From NCBI RefSeq assembly GCF_001949145.1, contig NW_019091517.1, forward strand, positions 91,457-155,456: a stretch of 64,000 bases of DNA, given 5' to 3'. This stretch comes from Acanthaster planci (taxonomy: Eukaryota; Echinodermata; Asteroidea; Valvatida; Acanthasteridae). Under the pieces are notes generated by a model. That model made no database searches. It saw nothing but the letters and a program-made list of their open reading frames with translations, and had not been told where the DNA came from. This document shows positions 56,196 to 64,000 of this stretch, piece after piece. A program made the position numbers and the translations under genes. Position 1 is the first letter of the stretch. Every line of letters begins with the position of its first letter.

Positions 56196-56255
56196 CAGGC
56201 TTGATTGAGTGGGATTCGAACCCCTACCGTGTTGCCCCATTCATTAACATGCATA
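56196..56255 (-). mobile_element. truncated tRNA-derived SINE
   Basis: B box GGTTCGAATCC on the - strand (56212-56222 as its complement) followed by CCACTCAATCAAGC; no A box is visible. Confidence 0.4.
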
Positions 56256-57285
56256 CAGTAATGTAATGCACACTGTACATGTACCAACTGGTATGTTTTT
56301 TGCCCTGCAGAGCTTGGTGACTTACAAGTACATGTACGGGTCTTTATCCTCGTCAGAGGCGTGTCCCCTGAGCACACTGGTTGGCATGCCTAGTATGGTA
56401 TGAAGTTTGCAAAGTTCTGCTATCACTTCCATGAACAACTGTGTCTTCATAATGGTGGCAGCGGCATTGTAGTATCAACCTGTGCCTCTCTGTTCAAGGG
56501 TGGAGCTACAAGTGTACATGTATACATGTGTCAACTAGTCAATTGTTGTGTACAGGTTGAGCTATCAAATTTGCATCCTTCAATTTGTGTATGTGCAAGC
56601 AACCATTCACTCGTGCTCCACAGATCAACACCAGGACGGGAACAACAATGATTAACTCGCAGACCTTCCATGGCAAAGCGAAATCTCTAATCACCCATTA
56701 ACCTCATTTTATTTTGAATTGGAGAAAAAACATGAACAAAGACCGGGCAACCGACACATAGCCAGTCTCTTTCCCCTTGACTGGCAGAGCGTTGTGTATC
56801 AGCGCATTCTCCGGAGTCGGCGAATAAAATTTTATTGACCGTGCACGTTTCACATATGGAGGGATTCACAGATCTCCCAATTGAATGCAATGGAGAACAG
56901 AATCGGTGCGCCTGGCCTGTTTGTCCATTACCAGGCAGCAGATGTGACTTCTTCCTTGCACGTACATGTACATGTACCTCACACGTGCAAAGCTCTTCAA
57001 ATATTGAACTGATGCATAATGTGCCTCTGCCAGCTGGGCACGAGTGTTTGTCCAGCAAACCACATTCATATGTACGGCACATGTGCATTTACATTTACAA
57101 AATGTATGTAATTAAATCCTACAGGGAATATGGACACTAACTGACTTTTTTCTCTTTGATAAGCCGAGAAAATTAAAGGAGGATTGATCTTTCATGCTTT
57201 CTGATCTGTTGAGCTACTACATGTATACCCAGCAGTTACAAAATAATCGGAAACGGAATTTACTGTTAACTTTCATTACAGTAGG

Positions 57286-57537
57286 GGAGCATGTGGCCAA
57301 GTGGTTAAGGGTGTGTGGCTTCCAGTCATAGGGTTGGAGGTTCGAATCCAGCTGCTGACAGTATGTTGTGGCCCTTGGCAAGCTATAAATGGGTACCAGC
57401 GTAACCTGGGGAAGCAACGTGTGATGGACTGGCATCCCATCTGGGGGCAATAGAAATATTCTCAGTTGTTTCATGGCAAGGAAACTGGAGATAAACACCG
57501 GCCTGATGAGCCAAATTGGCTCGGACCAGACTTGCTT
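57286..57537 (+). mobile_element. tRNA-derived SINE
   Basis: A box TGGCCAAGTGG at 57294-57304 and B box GGTTCGAATCC at 57339-57349, then CAGTATGTTGTGGCCCTTGG shared with the 46024 copy. The 3' part has GGACTGGCATCCCATCTGGG and CACCGGCCTGATGAGCC. The best preserved SINE in the window. Confidence 0.85.
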
Positions 57538-58409
57538 TTTTCATGACAGTGATAAAACATTTACTTGTGTTTATCAAGGGTTCCCTTCTTCATCCACCGA
57601 CCCCCACCCCAAGGTTTTTTGATTGGTGATTGAAATGGGGAAAGTGGACAAAATTTGAATTAATTTCAGAATGTATGTGAACCTCATTTAAGGCACTTAC
57701 CGGTAATCCCTGCAGCTGCATGGAAATATTTCTTCCCTTACCCACACTCTTCAATTTTGATACAGTCAAAACTGAAATCTTGATGTTGCAGAATTCCGCC
57801 AAAGTTCAAAGCCCCGAGGGATGAACTCACCTCAGGTTTTTCCATGGTCCGTCCCCACACATATATAAACACACTCAAAGCTGTTTAACCATTTTGTCCA
57901 GGATTGTAGTTTCGTGCATAAACAAAACCTGATGTACATTATACATAAATGAGCACTGTATGAGAGTGATGCTTCCCAACCCGCTATTCATAATATTTAG
58001 GAGAAGGGACAAAATATCAAAAAACAAACACCAGGCCCCTGGCTGGTGGAGTGGTGTTTATAAGTTTAACCAGATTTACAAGTTGACAAGTTGGCCATGC
58101 ACTGACCTGGATACTGAGAGGGGAGGAAGTGGGGTACGTGATACAGCTCATGTACACATGTAGGCCAGAGGGCCAGAGGTCTTTAAGTGGTGCGTGTGGA
58201 GCACCGACCTGCGTTACTCATCATGATACAATCAGCCCAGCAATCTGGTGCAGTTGATCACGTCCTCGGTAACAAACAGTTCCTGGGTTTTTGTTTTGAT
58301 TTGCTGTTTTCTTTCCAAGAATAAGTCACTAACGGGCTGCCATTGACCCTTCAGCTGGACCATTTCATGACAGAGTTTGGGATTGGTCACTGATGGGACT
58401 GACATATAG

Positions 58410-58867
58410 TAGGGCTGTGTCGAATATCCGAATATTCGATCGGTTATGGAATATTTGAATAGTATTTTTCGAATTTGAATATTTGCATGCGAAATTCGTG
58501 AAAAGGAAGGGAGAATTTTCTTTTGTTTTAAATTGAGAAAAGTTTCATCATGGAGGCATGTTCCAAGCAGATTCAAATTCAAAAAGTACTGTTTATTAAT
58601 AAATTTAAAAGGAATAGAAATTTTCAATAGGGCAAGAAGTAGTGTTCATCTGTTAGATCTTACTAAATTGTGGCTGGAGATGGTCCTAGAGGTGAGAAGC
58701 TATTATAGTGATTATAATGTATAATTGTGTGCATTATTGCAACTGATTTTGTAAATATGGTTTGTTCATCAACAATCTGCCGGTCGGTACGACCAAATAT
58801 TCAGATATTCAATCGAATTGAAGGTCGAATATTCTTAGAGTGAATTATTCGAATTGACTTGTCCCTA
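58410..58867. mobile_element. hAT-like MITE, copy 2
   Basis: 458 bp in the same orientation as copy 1, with termini TAGGGCTGTGTCGAATA and (inverted) TAGGGACAAGTC. Flanks ACATATAG (58402-58409) and GCATGTAG (58868-58875) match at 6 of 8 positions, consistent with an older insertion. The interior shares CTGCCGGTC-GTACGACC and GGTTTGTTCATCAAC with copy 1. Confidence 0.87.
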
Positions 58868-59975
58868 GCATGTAGGCCATTTTCAGAGACGCACAAATGC
58901 ATGACCCTGTTAACAATTTCAGAGAGGCACGAAGTTCAACCTGCAGCTTTCGTCATTTATCAGTTTCCTAGATAAAGCGAAACAATTTTACATCATCGGG
59001 GCTTGATATTTAATCCTGAACTATGGAACCATGTATTATTTTAACCAAGGGTTCAAAGTACATTTAATTAAATATTTTTTATTAAACTGTTGAGATAGTT
59101 TGAGAATATTGTTTGAATCAGAGATGATGTCACCGGAAAAAAGCCACCCATTTGGAATTGGAGCACCGTCTCAATCACTGGACCATACGGCCGGACTTTT
59201 TTTCTCCTCTGCCACTGTCACGGTTGTGTACTAACATGTACATGTACATATATACATATACCTGCAAGTTTCAGTTACATTTTGGGAAACAGTGAACAAA
59301 TGGATTATCTGCATACTGGTAGCTTTCAGAGCTAATGTCCCTCCAGATTTTTACAGCCTGCAATGGCTTGCAGTAGGCTCATGGTCATACCAACATCCTT
59401 GCCATATTTGTAAAGTGTGTACACAGAATATGCCAGCTGTGATACACGTACATGTATAAATGTATGCAGTATGTGCACATTGGATTGCACAGGTACATGT
59501 AGCATGAGCAATTGAAGGGTACCAGCTCTTCTATATGGTCAGTCTTTGTACAAACCGGTATTTTGTGTCGTGGACACGAGTACCGGTAGGATACAGTGCA
59601 GGCTATTCCCATATTGTGTTGCATTTGGTTTGGCCATACCATGCAGGATTAAAAACTACACTTTTCTCTTCCTTCACCATGCTTTCACACAGGTTTCAGT
59701 TCATCTTCAATATACCGGTACGTACATTGACATTGTGTTTGATGTTATTGTATTGTACACATACCGGAACAAGGTGAATCAATTATTACAGGTGTCTGTT
59801 ATTGTTACTCGTCCACTCCTGCAGGATGAAATATTTTCAGTACATGTATGACTCAAACAATGGGTTGGGATTCAGGTTGGGCTAGGGGTGTAGCATTTCA
59901 GCAGCAGCCAACTGTAAGGACAACAAAAGTATGTTTAATGATAAGTCAAAACACAAACTTGAAATAGGTACAATA

Positions 59976-60127
59976 CGGGCGTTTCACAATAGTGCACCTC
60001 CAAGAGTTTGCAACGCGTTAGCCAATCACAATGCGCGAAATTTGTCGATCCAATGCGCGTTTGGAAAGGGTCGACAGATTTCGCACACTGTGTATTGCAA
60101 ACTCTTGGAGGTGCACTAAATCGCCCG
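59976..60127. mobile_element. Tc1/mariner-like MITE
   Basis: 152 bp with CGGGCG termini, each flanked by TA (59974-59975 and 60128-60129). Long inverted arms include an exact 23-bp match (59991-60013 against 60095-60117). Inside, ATTTGTCGA and CAATGCGCG recur. No coding capacity. Confidence 0.8.
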
Positions 60128-60999
60128 TATTCCTCAAGGAAACTAAAGTAATGTTTCAGCTGGGGAAAAACGAATGCACGAATTTGCAAAGCAGCACCAA
60201 CTATTGCCGACTCTGTTTTCTTCGAGGAACACATGTATACCCTTGCCCGGGGCAAATTATTTCATTTGACCGTGAGTCATGTGGAAGCTTACAATAACCT
60301 GTTTTGCATCAGTCGGAGGTCGGCTCCTTATCTCACTGTTCCTTAAATATTAATTAACCCTAACCCCCCCCTCCCCGGGAAATATTCCCAGGGACCTAGC
60401 TGGGTTGTGTCCAAATCACTCGGCTATGGCTACCCGGTAAATACAATGGTAATACATGTCATAGTATGTGGGCCTATGGAAACCGTTAGCTAACGTCTTT
60501 ATGCGTCACCCATCTATGCATGCGTTATTTCCGGCCTTATTCAAATGTGGCTTTCCTTCCAAATTTGCTAAAATCCAAGTTCTAGGAGGATGTGAACCCC
60601 ATCGCATTTTCTATTCAAATTTGGCATTGGAACCCCATGTCAAATAAGTACCAGTCAAGCTGCACTGTACATTTAAATGACTAATTCCATAAAACTTGTG
60701 CCGACAGGCCAGGTGTCAGATCTGGCGTCAGAACTGAGTTGCTTACTAAGCAGCACAGCAAACAGATGTGTTACTTGTTTATTCATGTATACGCGGTACG
60801 TGCTCCGGTTCACATGAATGTACATGTACATGTATCGTCTACAAGTACATGCAGTGTACTAGTATTGTTCAGTGTAGTTTCCTGCATTCACCGCATTCAA
60901 GATTTCTGACAATATGCAATGAGATCGTATATTTCACAGTACTTTGTATGATTACTTTTGAAATAAAAATAATCTTTTCTTCCGTCTACCTTTGTTTAG

Positions 61000-61189
61000 G
61001 ATGGAGGTGCATTCTATTAAGAAAAGTAGCCTGTATTTGAAGCGGACACGCAGTGTTTGCTCTGACATTAAACTTGATCTGCTACTGGAACCAATTACCG
61101 GCAAACCCCCACCAAGATCAAAGAATCCTTCAAAACCCACGCTGCGTCATGGGCCTATTCACAACTTTCTCTTTTTTTTTCTTCCCTGA
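61000..61189 (+). CDS. candidate exon of an unidentified gene
   Basis: Acceptor with polypyrimidine tract CTACCTTTGTTTAG, then an open frame of 63 codons to TGA at 61187-61189. The reading EVHSIKKSSLYLKRTRSV and the following DIKLDLLLEPITGKPPP look protein-like, basic then Pro-rich; the last residues (FLFFFLP) come from a T-run and may be intronic. Joining to the ATGTCAAG at 50694 keeps the frame. I do not recognise the family. Confidence 0.3.
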
Positions 61190-64000
61190 TCGTCTATTTT
61201 TAGCTGGAAATCATGTTGTTGTGTAGTGTTGGCTTCTCTTCTCCTCAGCCCCTGCGGCGTGCATGATCCAGACTTCTAAAGGGACACTGCTGCAGTGACA
61301 TAGGGGGCATGCTTGCTGACTGTGAAGTTTTATTAGACATCAAGAAATCAAATTTGCAATTTGGGAATGTTGCAGTTTAAAGCTGGATTCAGTGCACATT
61401 TGTTAAAGTTCAAGTATAATGTGGGAGTATTCATTTCATTTTATACCAGTATTTTTATGACAAATTACAGCTTTTATAAATGCTAAAATGAAACCTATCC
61501 TCTAATCATAATGAAACTGAATAGTTCCTTGGCTTTAAATCTAAACAAAGCTTTTAACAAAGAAATTTTTTTACTATGAATCCTGATATGATTTCCAATT
61601 TGAACTGCTGTTTGTATTGTTCATTCATACCTTCCTGTTTGTGTGAATTCTTGCCTCTTTTTGACCAGAGTTCTCCTGTCCTTCATTGTTCTAACAACAT
61701 AACAATGCGCTTCCATGGGGACCATGTCCCCCCCCCAAAAAAGAGCGGTATTTTAGTTTTGAAAAAAATAAACAGAAAGGTTAGTTTGGGAGACTTTTTC
61801 ATAATTTCCTTTCATTCCAAAAGCATGTAAATACAGTAGCCCCAAAATTAACTTTCACTCCTCAGAATGGCCAGAAAAGGTCTCATAAAGAAACTCCCAC
61901 ATATTGCCCCTCCCCTCCAATTTTTTTACCCTTCCCCCACTTTGAAAAAGTGGTTCTGGATCCACCGTTTTGTTTTTAAATGAGTTTTTTCACCAGTGTT
62001 ATAAAACACTGTAATGCATATTTACCGTGTACAGGCAGTGCTCAACACCTGTCATAGATTGATGTGTTACATGCTCATTGATCAGGTTGGATTAACTGTA
62101 AGCTCTGTGGGTTCTTGCTGTTCGTCTCTTGCATATGTAGCATTTTGTACACCGTACTTGTACGTACTGTACATGTACCGGTAACTGTCAGTAAACTGTT
62201 CATTACATGTACTGTTACCCTGCAGTAGGCATATTATCCAGCCATGCTTAATGGTTGTCTGGGCTAGGATCAAGTAATTTACATGTATACATGTAACAGT
62301 ACCTGTCATGTTATCATGTTCATTATTGGTCCGTGAATGGTAGGTTTTATTTTGTTAAGAACATGTACATGTTCACGTACATCAATGATCATTTCCTAAA
62401 AAGCTTCCCTCTCCTCAAAAGAGGTGGCAATGTATGTACAAGTGGTGCTTCAACACTGTTTATGGCTTTTTCCAGAAACATGACGTAAGTCTGTTAAAAT
62501 ATTGCACACAGATGGCTAAAACCACAGAGCTGCCGGTACAGAATGACACCACAAATTCATAACCAGTCTGAATGTCAGTGGTTTTTATTCACACTTGTGA
62601 CCTCATTCGGATGAGTAACCTACCGGGTACCACCTTACATGTACAAGTCACATTGGATCATATGCAGATTGACTCTCATAAGACTGCCTATCCGGTTGTA
62701 CCGGTATTTAAACCCCCGACTGCACCTTTGAGGACGTGATCTGCCACCTGTTCCCCTACACATGCTCGTAGCATCTCACCGTACTGGTACCATGTCAAGC
62801 ATTCCATAATAGTCGTCCACACAAAGAAGGAGCGAAATTATAAAACATTATGAGTAAATTTCTAATGGAGAACAACGAACGATGAGCTAAACAGAGAAAG
62901 TGGGGGAAGCAAATTGTTTCAAGTCCACTTCGGGCCTATTTGAGTCTGTTTCCCTCCATTTACAATGTACGGTATAGTGTACCTAAAGCTTTCAAGTACC
63001 TCGGGGAGTACAGTATTTTGGCAAACAGTGGACATGTAGATCCCCCCTCCGCATGTCACCATTCAAAAGGGATGCAAAATTTCAGTGTAATAAGTATCAG
63101 TGCGTGTAGTGAATTTATCAAACGGCATAAAGTACGTGTATGTGAAAAAAAAAGGACTGCCCTGTGCACTGCTCGGTGGATTATCCCCGGTCGTGCCAAT
63201 GCCCATGGGTAGGACACAAAATGGCTTAAGTGGATTTGTGGCGAGCGGGGCAAACGGGGACTCTCTCGCTGTCAACACGTTGGTAGTGCCTGCTCAGAAT
63301 TCAGTCGGTGTTTGCATTAAGTTGTGAGATTTGGAATCATGCCTAAAATCAGAGTGAGATGTCACAAACAGAAATGTGGCCAGTTTTGGGCGCATTTCAC
63401 ATGCAAGAGTCCAAGTTCCAAGTTTGAAAAAAAATGCACAGCGGCATCAGTGCTGATTAAAGAGAGGATTTGACGGTTGAAATCCGTTCATTTGTGTAGA
63501 ATGCTAGAGAAAGTGGCTTCAGTCTGTTGTGTTATTTGCAATAGGTTTTGTTTGGAAAATTTGATGTTAGGAACATTAGCGTTGTACTTCACTGGAGCTG
63601 AAATGTTTTTTCAACTTTGCCTTTTTGCAGCTCAAATCTTGTTCTTGCCTCAACCTCAAAAAGGTTTGTTTGCATACGCCTCCAAACGTGCTGATGATGC
63701 ACTTTTGTGTTTTGAACAAGTGGGTATGTGGGGATGGGAGGAGTTTTGCAAGTTTCACACTCACAGATATACATGTACATACATTGTACATTATGTGGCT
63801 GTATCCTGAACAAGTCCCTGAGTTGGGAGCCCTTTGAAAACGAAATTGGTTGTCTGAGCAATGCTGTGTGGGGTTAGGCAATAGTGCTGTTGTGTTGGCT
63901 GTGGTTGCCTGAGTGGTGGCTTGCATGCAGGTCACACGAGACCGAGGACTCCGGGTGGGGACCCGAGCAGTTTAAAGTAAGAATGCCGTCCCCTTTCCAG
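61190..64000. other. no gene recognised
   Basis: TACATGTA-rich sequence with poly-C tracts. Short ORFs near 63477-63935 occur on both strands without recognisable domains. Confidence 0.5.

Noticed and set aside
63477-63935. 110- and 119-codon ORFs on opposite strands near the right edge.
   Set aside because: No recognisable domain, no splice context, and lengths expected by chance in this composition.

Overview
The window is eukaryotic, from an animal nuclear genome. It has spliced genes with GT-AG introns, long AT-rich intergenic and intronic DNA, tRNA-derived SINEs, degenerate non-LTR retrotransposons, small inverted-repeat DNA transposons and two assembly gaps (31525-31929 and 46499-47050). 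The repeat types and the frequent TAGGCCTA and TACATGTA palindromes suggest a marine invertebrate deuterostome, perhaps an echinoderm or hemichordate. That assignment is an impression, not a proof.

Two protein-coding genes can be read with confidence. On the + strand, exons at 28412-38478 encode a nicotinic acetylcholine receptor subunit of alpha type. It has the Cys-loop, the vicinal Cys-Cys pair, the aromatic box residues, four membrane segments and an M3-M4 cytoplasmic loop. Seven exons covering 547 codons are recovered; the signal-peptide exon was not found. The pore helix carries an unusual tryptophan at 13'. On the - strand, nine exons between 48071 and 41991 encode a GT4-type glycosyltransferase recognisable as GLT1D1; only its short first exon is missing.

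Layout. 1-19.3 kb: no recognisable gene; one diverged dispersed repeat and a GATGAC microsatellite. 19.4-21.2 kb: a degenerate non-LTR reverse transcriptase (- strand), flanked by a diverged direct duplication. 25.2-26.0 kb: a second reverse transcriptase fragment (+), apparently split by a small DNA element. 28.4-38.5 kb: the receptor gene. Its second intron holds a 2.6-kb array of about 15 tRNA-Arg(ACG) genes and pseudogenes, partly tandem and partly fused head-to-head into palindromes. 38.5-42.0 kb: intergenic. 42.0-48.1 kb: GLT1D1, with SINEs and a 72-bp minisatellite in its introns. 50.0-50.7 kb: a possible promoter region, with a candidate first exon of an unidentified + strand gene. 51-64 kb: repeat-rich DNA with a very high density of TACATGTA, two copies of a hAT-like MITE (one with a perfect 8-bp target duplication), a Tc1/mariner-like MITE and several SINEs.

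The receptor and the glycosyltransferase have no known functional link and simply lie tail-to-tail. The most distinctive part of the window is the palindromic tRNA-Arg array inside the receptor intron.
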